DNA from: Chloroflexus islandicus
GTDB taxonomy: Bacteria > Chloroflexota > Chloroflexia > Chloroflexales > Chloroflexaceae
NCBI RefSeq assembly: GCF_001650695.1
Contig: NZ_LWQS01000040.1
Location: 24,299 to 88,298 of the forward strand
Reading direction: 5' to 3'
DNA length: 64,000 bases
This document shows, piece after piece, positions 18,628 through 26,604 of this stretch (position 1 is its first letter; each line of letters begins with the position of its first letter). Below the pieces are notes generated by a model. The model had not been told where the DNA came from and did not search any database. It saw only the letters and a list, made by a program, of their open reading frames with translations. Both the position numbers and the translations under genes were made by a program.

Positions 18628-19187
18628 CCCGGCCCTGAAGGGCCGGGCTATCTTTACGAAGCCCGCTGCGCGGGCTGATGGGTCTCACCCTCCGGCCCCC
18701 TCCCGCTAGAGGGGGTTGGTTTGGATAGCCACAAAAAGACACAAAACACACAACATGGGGGTGCGCTTGACGTCTTTTTGGGGCGATTGATCACGCTCCG
18801 GCAGCTCCCGGCCCTGAAGGGCCGGGCTATCCTTACGAAGCCCGCTGCGCGGGCTGATGGGTCTTACCCTCCGGCCCCCTCCCGCTAGAGAGGGTTGAAT
18901 TGGATAGCCACAAAAAGACACAAAACACACAACGTGGGGGGGTGCGCTTGACGTCTTTTTGGGGCGATTGATCACGCTCCGGCAGCTCCCGGCCCTGAAG
19001 GGCCGGGCTATCTTTACGAAGCCCGCTGCGCGGGCTGATGGGTCTCACCCTCCGGCCCCCTCCCGCTAGAGGGGGTTGGTTTGGATAGCCACAAAAAGAC
19101 ACAAAACACACAACATGGGGGTGCGCTTGACGTCTTTTTGGGGCGATTGATCACGCTCCGGCAGCTCCCGGCCCTTCAGGGCCGGGA
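18628..19187. repeat. Three tandem ~180-bp composite repeats
   Basis: The unit starts at CCCGGCCCTGAAGGGCCGGG and recurs at 18628, 18807, 18988 and, partially, 19167 (periods 179, 181 and 179 bp). Each unit holds the two small palindromes, a CCGGCCCCCTCCCGCTAGAG segment, and a GATAGCCACAAAAAGACAC hairpin half ending in CTTTTTGGGGCGATTG. Copies differ by only a few bases. No coding potential is credible. Confidence 0.9.
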
Positions 19188-19207
19188 TTCCACTTCAATA
19201 CCGGCAA

Positions 19208-20248
19208 TCAACTCACAACCGGCAGATCTACGACCTCGATATTCTCCAGACCGCCGTAGATCGTCCACCATGGCTTGGCGCCCTTGGCCAGCGTTTCATT
19301 CAACGCAGTAATATTGGCCACGCCGCGATCTTCAAGCCATGCCTCCAGCGCCGCCAGCCCCTGCTGGGCATAGACCGGGATGCCATCTTGCCACGTGGCG
19401 CGACCGCACAACACACCGGCGAAGGGCGTCCCCGCTTCGGCAGCCAACTCGAGCGTCTCGCGGAACACCTCATCAGAGACGCCGGCGCTCAGGTAGATGA
19501 ACGGCTTGCAGGCAGCAGCGGCAGCCTGCCGGAAGTATTCTTTCGCCTCTTCGCGGCTATAGGCCTTCTGGCCGCTAAACACGCGCATCCCCTCGACAAA
19601 CTTCACATTCACCGGCACCTCGACCTTGAGCACATCGACGCCATACTGCGGCTTCGAGAACTCAGCCATGTAGGCGGTGACATACTTGGGCTTCACCAGC
19701 GCAAACTCAAAGCTCTTCTCATCGCCAACCGTATCATCGTAGGCGATCGGCTCAAGGAAGAAGGGAATATCGTTCGCCGCACACTCAGCGCCGATACGCT
19801 CGATGAAGGCGTGTTTCACCTCGTTGATAGCAGCATCGTCGAAGGGGTTATAGTACAGCAGAATCTTGATCGCATCAGCGCCGGCTTCCTTCAGACGGCG
19901 CACGCTCCAGACATCGAGCAGATCGGGCATACGACCGCGCACTGAAGCGTCATAGCCAGTCTTCTCGTAGGCGAGCAAGACACCGGTACCGGGAGCGCGC
20001 TGGGCAATCGCCGGCAAGCCATACTCCGGATCCATCAAAATAGCGCTCGCGTGGCGAGTGAGAATGCGGGTGACAGCGGTTTTGAAGACCGTCAGATCTT
20101 CGTTCGATGCATCCGCACCGCGCGCCTTGGCGATTGCCTTTTTCAGCGAACCGCGCTGATCCATCGCCGCCGCTGCAATAATGCCATTGGCGTCAGCACA
20201 GGCTTGAATCCCATTAAACTTGCCCCGCGTCATCTTCACTTTAGCCAT
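19208..20248 (-). CDS. Tagatose-1,6-bisphosphate aldolase family protein (LacD-like)
   Basis: The 346-residue protein is a class I (Schiff-base) aldolase of the LacD family. It shows AAAMDQRGSLKKAI near residue 30, the substrate-phosphate region KILLYYNPFDD, the FFLEPIAYDD strand and the lysine strand GVDVLKVEVPVN around residue 205, where LacD places its catalytic Lys. LacD cleaves tagatose-1,6-bisphosphate to glyceraldehyde-3-P and DHAP and often accepts other hexose bisphosphates. No tagatose genes are nearby, so a fructose-bisphosphate or sulfosugar role cannot be excluded. AAGGAG precedes the ATG. It stands alone and is divergent from a 56-residue protein gene. Confidence 0.85.
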   Translation of the reverse strand: MAKVKMTRGKFNGIQACADANGIIAAAAMDQRGSLKKAIAKARGADASNEDLTVFKTAVTRILTRHASAILMDPEYGLPAIAQRAPGTGVLLAYEKTGYDASVRGRMPDLLDVWSVRRLKEAGADAIKILLYYNPFDDAAINEVKHAFIERIGAECAANDIPFFLEPIAYDDTVGDEKSFEFALVKPKYVTAYMAEFSKPQYGVDVLKVEVPVNVKFVEGMRVFSGQKAYSREEAKEYFRQAAAAACKPFIYLSAGVSDEVFRETLELAAEAGTPFAGVLCGRATWQDGIPVYAQQGLAALEAWLEDRGVANITALNETLAKGAKPWWTIYGGLENIEVVDLPVVS

Positions 20249-20356
20249 TGGACAACTCCTTGTTTACATCATCGGGCAACAACCAGCGTGATCGTCTGGC
20301 AGAAGGGAAATAGCTTGCGTACACAGACTGGGAAAGAGCAGAGCGGCTACACCCTT

Positions 20357-20400
20357 ATTATACTCGATTCACTTCCAACGCCGGTAAAATATGGTACAAT
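20357..20400. promoter_or_regulatory. Divergent -10 elements between the aldolase and the 56-residue protein
   Basis: On the minus strand a perfect TATAAT (complement at 20357-20362) faces the aldolase gene. On the plus strand TGG-TACAAT (20392-20400) faces the small membrane-protein gene, 49 bases before its ATG. Recognisable -35 hexamers are poor on both sides. Confidence 0.5.
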
Positions 20401-20448
20401 CGACATGTATTCCCCCAATGTACACGGGAAGAGACACGGGGAGGTTGT

Positions 20449-20619
20449 ATGAAACAGGTGATCGGTGTCTTCACCTTTCTGCTTGGTCTGATTATCGGCT
20501 TGATCGGCGGCGCAGCCTTGCTGGCCTACGCCTATCAAGCAGCCGGACTGTACCCGCCCGACGATGCAACGATCAAGTTCATCGCCCGCGAGCGGGGTTG
20601 GCTCCGCGACGATGTGTAG
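20449..20619 (+). CDS. Small single-pass membrane protein (56 aa)
   Basis: GGGGAGG lies six bases before an ATG opening a 56-codon frame. The product has one strongly hydrophobic Gly-rich helix (about residues 4-28, with FLLGLIIGLIGGAALLAY) and a short charged tail PDDATIKFIARERGWLRDDV. There is a good promoter upstream and an 11-pair hairpin downstream, so a real gene is likely despite its size. No family is recognised. The GxxxG-like helix could self-associate. It lies 103 bases ahead of the acyl-CoA ligase gene on the same strand. Confidence 0.65.
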   Translation: MKQVIGVFTFLLGLIIGLIGGAALLAYAYQAAGLYPPDDATIKFIARERGWLRDDV

Positions 20620-20634
20620 GCAATGGCCGGCGGC

Positions 20635-20660
20635 GCGGTGAAGGCAATCGCCTTCACCGC
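20635..20660 (+). terminator. Hairpin after the 56-aa protein gene
   Basis: GCGGTGAAGGC (20635-20645) and GCCTTCACCGC (20650-20660) pair perfectly over 11 bases with a four-base loop. No T-tract follows, so efficiency is uncertain. Confidence 0.5.
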
Positions 20661-20722
20661 TGAGCAGTAAGCAATTCGTTGTATTCCCCTTCGTCACGTT
20701 AGGGCGCACAAGGAGGTGCAAT

Positions 20723-22456
20723 TTGGACAAGATTTGGTTGTCGTACTACGAGCCGGGCGTGCCGCAGTCGCTGACCTATCCTGATATTACGCTCAGCGAC
20801 ATGTTGAACAACAGCGCCAAAACCTACGCCGATCACACTGCAACCAACTTTGTGTTGCGCTATCTACTCGGCGGGCGATTCACCGTTGGCGGCAAATTCA
20901 CCTATCGGCAGTTGAACGAAAAAGTTGACCGGATGGCGACGGCGCTCTACCAGCTCGGTGTGCGCAAAGGAGATCGGGTGGCGGTGATGCTGCCCAACTC
21001 GCCGCACTACATTATCACCTTCTTTGCCTGTATGCGGCTCGGCGCGATCGTAGTCAACACCAATCCGACCTACACCGGGCGCGAATTGCAGCACCAATTG
21101 CATGACTCGGGCGCCGAGACGATCGTGCTGCTCAACCTGTTCTGGCCGCGTCTGCGTGAGGTGCGCGCGGAGACGCCGGTCAAGCGCGTGATCGTGGCGC
21201 ACATCTTTGACACGCTCGGCTTCCCCTCGAACTTGCTGGTGAAGAGTGCGCAGAAAAAGACGCCGGAATGGGTTGATGTCATGCCTGAGCAGGACATCTT
21301 CTTCTTCCAGCACCTGCTCGAGAAGTACGGCCCGACGCCGCCCAAAGTCAATCTCAAGCCCGATGATGTCGCCTTGTTCCAATACACCGGCGGCACGACT
21401 GGCCTGCCCAAAGCGGCGATGCTGACCCATCGCAATCTGATCGCCAATACGGTACAAGTCGCTTCGTGGTTGACCCGCGGCCAGCCCGGCGGCGAGAAGA
21501 TGATGGCCGCTATCCCCTTCTTCCACGTCTACGGCATGACCGTGGCAATGATGTACAGCATCCACATCGGAGCCGAGATTGTGATCGTGCCCAGCCCGCG
21601 CCCGATCGATAACGTGATGAACGTTATTCAGCGCGAGCGCTGCACGCTCTTCCCCGGCGTACCGGCGATGTACATCGGTATTATTAATCACCCGAAGGTC
21701 AACGAGTATGACCTGCGCAGCGTGAAGGCTTGTATCAGCGGGTCGGCGCCGCTGCCGATGGATGTGCAAGAGAAGTTCGGCCAACTGACCGGTGGCCGTC
21801 TCGTCGAAGGCTTCGGCATGACTGAGGCCAGCCCAGTGACGCATTGCAACCCGGTCTTTGGCGAACGCCGCGCCGGTAGTATCGGCATCCCGCTGCCTGA
21901 CACCGAGGCGAAGGTGATTGATCTGGATACAGGCAAGGAGATTGAGCCGGGCAGCGACGCGACCGGTGAGCTGTGCGTGCGCGGGCCGCAGGTGATGAAG
22001 GGGTATTGGCAACGGCCCGACGAGACAGCGCAGACGATCGACGCCGATGGGTGGCTGCACACCGGCGATATTGCGCGGGTCGATAAAGACGGCTACTTCT
22101 ACATCGTTGACCGCAAGAAGGATATGATCAACGTCGGCGGTCTCAAGGTGCTGCCGCGCGATGTCGAGGAAGTGCTCTTTATGCACCCCAAGGTGATGGA
22201 AGCAGTGGTCGTCGGCATTCCGCATCCGCAGCGCGGCGATGATACGGTGAAGGCGTTTGTGGTGCCGAAGCCGGGAGAAAATCCGACCGTCGAAGAGATT
22301 AAGGAGTTCTGCAAGCTGCATCTTGCCCCGTATAAGGTGCCGCGTGAGGTTGAGTTCCGCACCGAGCTGCCCAAGACGCTAGTCGGCAAGGTGTTGCGCC
22401 GTGTGCTGGTCGAGGAAGAAAAGGCTAAGCAGAAGGCGGCGATGGCGACCGCGTAA
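20723..22456 (+). CDS. Long-chain acyl-CoA synthetase (AMP-forming)
   Basis: This 577-residue adenylate-forming enzyme activates a carboxylate with ATP and CoA. It shows the P-loop YTGGTTGLPKAAMLTH near residue 223, GFGMTEASPVTH (about 368), the TGDIARVDKDGYFYIVDRKKD hinge region split at about residues 443-463, and the C-terminal catalytic Lys in PKTLVGKVLRRVL. The overall pattern matches FadD-type long-chain fatty acid ligases. A TTG start with AAGGAGGTG eight bases upstream is preferred; no better ATG lies near. No beta-oxidation genes flank it, so its substrate and pathway (degradation or lipid remodelling) are open. A strong terminator follows. Confidence 0.9.
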   Translation: MDKIWLSYYEPGVPQSLTYPDITLSDMLNNSAKTYADHTATNFVLRYLLGGRFTVGGKFTYRQLNEKVDRMATALYQLGVRKGDRVAVMLPNSPHYIITFFACMRLGAIVVNTNPTYTGRELQHQLHDSGAETIVLLNLFWPRLREVRAETPVKRVIVAHIFDTLGFPSNLLVKSAQKKTPEWVDVMPEQDIFFFQHLLEKYGPTPPKVNLKPDDVALFQYTGGTTGLPKAAMLTHRNLIANTVQVASWLTRGQPGGEKMMAAIPFFHVYGMTVAMMYSIHIGAEIVIVPSPRPIDNVMNVIQRERCTLFPGVPAMYIGIINHPKVNEYDLRSVKACISGSAPLPMDVQEKFGQLTGGRLVEGFGMTEASPVTHCNPVFGERRAGSIGIPLPDTEAKVIDLDTGKEIEPGSDATGELCVRGPQVMKGYWQRPDETAQTIDADGWLHTGDIARVDKDGYFYIVDRKKDMINVGGLKVLPRDVEEVLFMHPKVMEAVVVGIPHPQRGDDTVKAFVVPKPGENPTVEEIKEFCKLHLAPYKVPREVEFRTELPKTLVGKVLRRVLVEEEKAKQKAAMATA

Positions 22457-22478
22457 GGTGGTTGCCCTCACCCCCGTG

Positions 22479-22512
22479 CCCCCTCTCCCCCGCTGGGAGA
22501 GGGGGATTTTTT
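22479..22512 (+). terminator. Terminator after the acyl-CoA ligase (repeat-borne)
   Basis: CCCCCTCTCCC (22479-22489) and GGGAGAGGGGG (22495-22505) form an 11-pair stem followed by ATTTTTT. The same CCCTCCCCCGCTGGGGGAGG-ATTTTTTGATAGCC arrangement recurs at about 22625, 22765 and 23543, so this repeat module seems able to act as a terminator. Confidence 0.85.
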
Positions 22513-23815
22513 GATAGCCACGAAAAGACGCAAAAGCCACAAAAACACACACCATGTTGGTGTATTTTGTGGCGATTGAACACCCTCCGGCAGGGCGGGA
22601 TCATAGCCCCCACCCCCAGCCCCTCCCCCGCTGGAGGAGGGGGGGGATTTTTTGATAGCCGCAAAAAGACGCAAAAGCCGCAAAAACCTATTTTTGTGTA
22701 TTTTGTGCCTTTTTGTGGCGATTGCTCACCATCCAGCGGCGCGGGCTGATGCCCCCACCCCCAGCCCCTCCCCCGCTGGGGGAGGGGGAATTTTTTGATA
22801 GCCGCAAAAAGACACAAAAGCCACAAAAACACCACATGCTTGTGTATTTTGTGCCTTTTTGTGGCGATTGAACACCCTCCGGCAGGGCCCGGCCCTGAAG
22901 GGCCGGGCTATCCTTACGAAGCCCGCTGCGCGGGCTGTTGGATAGCCGCCAACACCCATAAAAACAAAATCTTTTTGTGTCTTTTGCGTCTCTTTGTGGC
23001 GATTGCTCCCCATCCAGCGGCGCGGGCGATGGCCCTCACCCCCGTGCCCCCTCTCCCGCTAGTGCGGGAGAGGGGGAGCCACGTGCTGGCAGGCACAGCA
23101 GGGCAGGAGCGGAACGCAGCCACGCCCCTCTCCCGACCAGTGGGCGAGGGGCTGGGGGTGAGGGTACACCCTCGACCGCTTTCCGGCTGTCATTGCGAGG
23201 GAGCGGCGGCTCCCAGCGCGGCTGGGGGCCGCCCGACCGAAGCAATCTCCCGTTCCAGCGGCATGAGCCGGCTCAGGGATAGCAGGCTCTGAAGGGCCGG
23301 GCTACCCTTACGAAGCCTGCTGCACAGACTGATCGATGAGTGATGGGATCCCGCCCTCGCGGGAGATTGCTTCGCCTCACGGCGGGCCGAGTGGCGCTCG
23401 GCCCCGACCGCTCGGCTCGCAATGACAAGCCGGAAGCGGCGTTTCTCCGAACATAAAAACACAATCTTTTTGTAGCTTTTGCGTCTCTTTGTGGCTATTG
23501 CTCACCATCCAGCGGCGCGGGCTGATGCCCCCACCCCCAGCCCCTCCCCCGCTGGGGGAGGGGGGATTTTTTGATAGCCGCAAAAAGACACAAAAGCCAC
23601 AAAAACACAACCTGTTTTTGCGTATTTTGTGTCTTTTTGTGGCGATTGCTCACGCTCCGGCAGGGCCCGGCCCTGAAGGGCCGGGCTATCCTTACGAAGC
23701 CCGCTGCGCGGGCTGTTGGATAGCCACCAAGACCCATAAAAACAAAACCTTTTTGTAGCTTTTGCGTCTCTTTGTGGCGATTGCTCCCCATCCAGCGGCG
23801 CGGGAGAGGAGTGAT
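22513..23815. repeat. 1.3-kb intergenic repeat mosaic
   Basis: Six GCCACAAAAAG-type hairpin elements lie here (about 22513-22579, 22653-22731, 22796-22871, 22936-23007, 23573-23649, 23718-23781). They alternate with CCC-rich terminator palindromes, double palindromes (22887-22940 and 23666-23717) and a GTCATTGCGAG inverted-repeat unit (23191-23425). Many short frames cross the repeats but they are translations of the repeats, not genes. Confidence 0.85.
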
Positions 23816-23840
23816 GGTTCGCGCGGTTCGCCCATTTCCC

Positions 23841-23849
23841 TGCTACAAT
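23841..23849 (+). promoter_or_regulatory. Extended -10 before the P5C dehydrogenase gene
   Basis: TGC directly precedes TACAAT (23844-23849), 41 bases upstream of the ATG, with no obvious -35. Confidence 0.5.
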
Positions 23850-23889
23850 GAGCAGTGATGGCAGCCCCACAATGGCAAGGAGAATAGAT

Positions 23890-25455
23890 ATGCTGACCCC
23901 CTTTCAAAACGAACCGTTTGGCAATTTTGACAGCGGCAACCGGCGCGCGGCGATGCAGCGGGCGATCCGGCACGTCGCCGGACAACAGGGAGGAACCTAC
24001 CCGCTGGTGATCGGCGGCGAGCACATCATCACCGAGCGCAAGCTGGCCTCGATCAACCCGGCTGAGCCGAAGAAGGTCGTCGGCTACGCCAGCAACGCCT
24101 CGCAAGAGCAGGCCCATCAGGCGGTAGTGGCAGCCGACGCCGCCTTCCGCACGTGGTCGCGCACACCGGTGAGCGCGCGAGCGCAGGTGTTGTTGCGCGC
24201 AGCGGCGATTATGCGCCGGCGGAAGGAAGAGCTAGCGGCGTGGATGATGCACGAAGTCAGCAAGAATTGGGTCGAAGCCGATGCTGATGTGGCCGAAGCG
24301 ATCGACTTCTGTGAGTGGTATGCGCGGCAAGCGCTCGCGTTGCAAGGCGAGCGGCAACCGCTCGTGCCCTATCCCGGCGAATTTAATGAGTTGCGCTACA
24401 TTCCGCTGGGGCCGGGGTTGGCGATTCCGCCGTGGAATTTCCCGCTCGCAATTGCAACAACGTTGACGGTAGCCCCAATCGTGGTCGGGAACACGGTCGT
24501 GCTCAAGCCGTCGCCGCGCGCGCCGGTTATGGCCAATCTATTGGTACAGATTTTGGAAGAGGCTGGCTTGCCGCCGGGAGTGGTCAATCTCATCACCGGT
24601 GAGGATGCGGTGATCGGTGATTTTCTGGTCGATCACCCGCTGGTGCGCTTCATCGGTTTCACCGGCTCGAAGAATGTCGGCTTGCGCATCCAGCAGCGCG
24701 CCGCCGTGCGCCAACCCGGCCAAAATTGGCTCAAGCGCCCGATCCTTGAGATGGGTGGCAAAGATGCGATTATCGTTGATGAGACGGCTGATCTCGAAGC
24801 GGCGGCAACCGGGATTGTCGTGAGCGCCTTTGGCTTTCAGGGCCAGAAATGCAGCGCCTGCTCGCGAGCGATTGTAGTTGATCAGGTTTACGATCAGGTC
24901 TTGCAGTGGGTGATCGAGAAGACCAAGGCGCTGCGGCTGGGCAACCCGACCAAGCCGGAAACCGATATGGGTGCGGTAATCGACCAGCGCGCCTTCGATT
25001 CGATCAGCCAGTATATTGCGATTGGGCAGGAAGAGGGCCGGCTGGTGGCCGGTGGCGAGGTGATCGATCACGAATTGGTGAAAGACGGCGGCTTCTTCAT
25101 TAATCCTACCGTTTTCGCCGATGTCAAGCCGCATGCCCGCATTGCTCAAGAAGAGATTTTCGGGCCGGTGCTGGCCTTTATCCGTGCCGCCAACTTCGAC
25201 GAGGCGCTGGCGATTGCGAACGATACCGAATACGGCCTGACCGGAGGTCTCTATAGCCGCAACCTCGAACGGCTGGAACGGGCGCGCGAGGAGTTCCACG
25301 TTGGCAATCTCTATTTCAACCGCAAGTGTACCGGCGCGCTGGTGGGGGTGCAGCCGTTCGGCGGCTTCAATATGTCGGGCACCGATAGCAAAGCCGGCGG
25401 GAGCGATTATCTGCACCTGTTCACCCAACCCAAGGTGATCAGCGAGCGGTTCTAA
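23890..25455 (+). CDS. L-glutamate gamma-semialdehyde (P5C) dehydrogenase
   Basis: This NAD+-dependent enzyme oxidises glutamate semialdehyde/P5C to glutamate in proline and arginine catabolism. The 521-residue protein follows the RocA/PruA pattern: N-terminal HVAGQQGGTYPLVIGGE, the cofactor strand IPPWNFPLAIA, FTGSKNVGLRI, general base Glu in LEMGGKDAIIVDE (about residue 290) and nucleophile Cys in GFQGQKCSACSR (about residue 325). The C-terminus reads QPFGGFNMSGTDSKAGG. The ATG at 23890 has AGGAG eight bases upstream; a longer reading from 23848 would begin at the transcription start. Proline dehydrogenase is not adjacent. Confidence 0.93.
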   Translation: MLTPFQNEPFGNFDSGNRRAAMQRAIRHVAGQQGGTYPLVIGGEHIITERKLASINPAEPKKVVGYASNASQEQAHQAVVAADAAFRTWSRTPVSARAQVLLRAAAIMRRRKEELAAWMMHEVSKNWVEADADVAEAIDFCEWYARQALALQGERQPLVPYPGEFNELRYIPLGPGLAIPPWNFPLAIATTLTVAPIVVGNTVVLKPSPRAPVMANLLVQILEEAGLPPGVVNLITGEDAVIGDFLVDHPLVRFIGFTGSKNVGLRIQQRAAVRQPGQNWLKRPILEMGGKDAIIVDETADLEAAATGIVVSAFGFQGQKCSACSRAIVVDQVYDQVLQWVIEKTKALRLGNPTKPETDMGAVIDQRAFDSISQYIAIGQEEGRLVAGGEVIDHELVKDGGFFINPTVFADVKPHARIAQEEIFGPVLAFIRAANFDEALAIANDTEYGLTGGLYSRNLERLERAREEFHVGNLYFNRKCTGALVGVQPFGGFNMSGTDSKAGGSDYLHLFTQPKVISERF

Positions 25456-25473
25456 CGAGGCAAAGGCGCGGTA

Positions 25474-25495
25474 GAGCCGGACGGCTGTCCGGCTC
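25474..25495. repeat. GAGCCGGAC palindrome (repeat copy)
   Basis: GAGCCGGAC and GTCCGGCTC pair around GGCT, 19 bases after the P5C dehydrogenase stop. An almost identical palindrome is at 49121-49142, so it is a dispersed element that may end transcription. The following 150 bases hold degenerate GCAAAGACGC repeats and no gene. Confidence 0.6.
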
Positions 25496-25683
25496 CGCAA
25501 AGGCGCAGAGTTTTTTAACGCAAAGACGCGAAGTTCGCAAAGAGCGCAAAGGGGGTTGGGGTGAGGGTGGCTTGAGAAGGTAAGAGCCAACCTAGCACGG
25601 TTATGCATAGTCGTATCAGAACGTCTCTCGAAGCAGCTTTGCGTCTTTGCGTTTCCCAACAGATTGCAGTTTAGGGCACAACC

Positions 25684-26541
25684 ATGATCAGAATTGGTTG
25701 CGCGGTGTGGGCCTACCCCGGCTGGGTGGGTGACTTGTTCCCGCCGGGGACGCGCAGCAGCGAGTTTCTTAAGCTCTATAGCCGGCAGTTGACGACGGTG
25801 GAAGGCAATACCACCTTCTACGCAACGCCAGCGCCGGCGACGGTGGCGCGGTGGGCCGCCGAGACGCCGGCCACTTTTCGGTTTTGCTGCAAATTGCCGC
25901 GCGAGGTAAGCCATGCCGGTCCGCTGGCCGAGAAGTTGCCGCAGGCGCGTGCCTTTGTCGAACGGATGCAGGGGCTAGGGGAACGGTGCGGCCCATTCTT
26001 TCTGCAATTGCCGCCGGGGTATGGCCCGGCCCGCCGCGCCGATCTTGAGCGGTTTGTGGCCGGTTGGCCGCGCGAGGTGGAACTGGCGATTGAGGTGCGC
26101 CACCCCGATTGGTATCTGCCGGTGGGGGAAGCGCCGCTGATGGAATTGCTCGAGCGATACCGGATCGGGCGGGTGATTATGGATGTGCGCCCAATCCGCG
26201 ATCCGAATGATCCCGGCGGAGCGCTGCTGGATGATGCCCGCGAGCGCAAGCCCGACGTGCCGTTACGCCCATTGCGCAGCAGCGGGCCAACGTTGGTGCG
26301 TTATATCGGCCATCCCGATCTGGCCCGCAATGCGCCGTTTCTGGATGAATGGGCGGCGCGGATTACGGAATGGGCCACGACCGACTCTAATATCTACTTG
26401 TTTATGCACTGTCCCGATGAAGCGCAGTCACCGCATCTGTGCCGCCAGATCGCGGCCCGGCTACACGGGTTGGGAGCGCCGGTGGCCGCGGCAGGGGATA
26501 GCCCGCCTGAAGCGCCGGAGCAGTTGGGGTTATTTGGATGA
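25684..26541 (+). CDS. DUF72 family protein
   Basis: The 285-residue protein begins IRIGCAVWAYPGWVGDLFPPG and contains YSRQLTTVEGNTTFYATP, LPPGYGP, VEVRHPDWY-like AIEVRHPDW and YLFMHCPDEAQSPHLCRQIA. These are the conserved stretches of the DUF72 (YecE-like) TIM-barrel family. Function is unproven; the barrel and conserved acidic and His residues suggest an enzyme. The ATG is used because the conserved N-terminus starts there. The degenerate prolyl-tRNA synthetase paralogue starts 63 bases downstream on the same strand. Confidence 0.9.
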   Translation: MIRIGCAVWAYPGWVGDLFPPGTRSSEFLKLYSRQLTTVEGNTTFYATPAPATVARWAAETPATFRFCCKLPREVSHAGPLAEKLPQARAFVERMQGLGERCGPFFLQLPPGYGPARRADLERFVAGWPREVELAIEVRHPDWYLPVGEAPLMELLERYRIGRVIMDVRPIRDPNDPGGALLDDARERKPDVPLRPLRSSGPTLVRYIGHPDLARNAPFLDEWAARITEWATTDSNIYLFMHCPDEAQSPHLCRQIAARLHGLGAPVAAAGDSPPEAPEQLGLFG

Positions 26542-26604
26542 TGGGCAAGGCATAGGCGACTGCGATGACCATGACCGCATTGACTCGATGATGGAGCGAC
26601 ACCG

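Noticed and set aside
18628..19187. Possible CRISPR array
   Set aside because: The repeats are 180 bp, contiguous and nearly identical throughout; there are no short repeats with unique spacers and no cas genes.
20864..22321. 485-codon frame on the minus strand across the acyl-CoA ligase gene
   Set aside because: It is a mirror frame of a GC-rich gene with full family motifs on the plus strand; it has no domain, and no ribosome site was found.
22425..22835. Open frames inside repeats, here 136 codons on the minus strand
   Set aside because: The translated sequence is the repeat itself (FCVFLRLSKNPP-like strings recurring in every copy), so it is not a gene.
24538..25914. 458-codon minus-strand frame opposite P5C dehydrogenase and DUF72
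   Set aside because: It crosses two well-supported plus-strand genes and a repeat region and has no recognisable protein motif.
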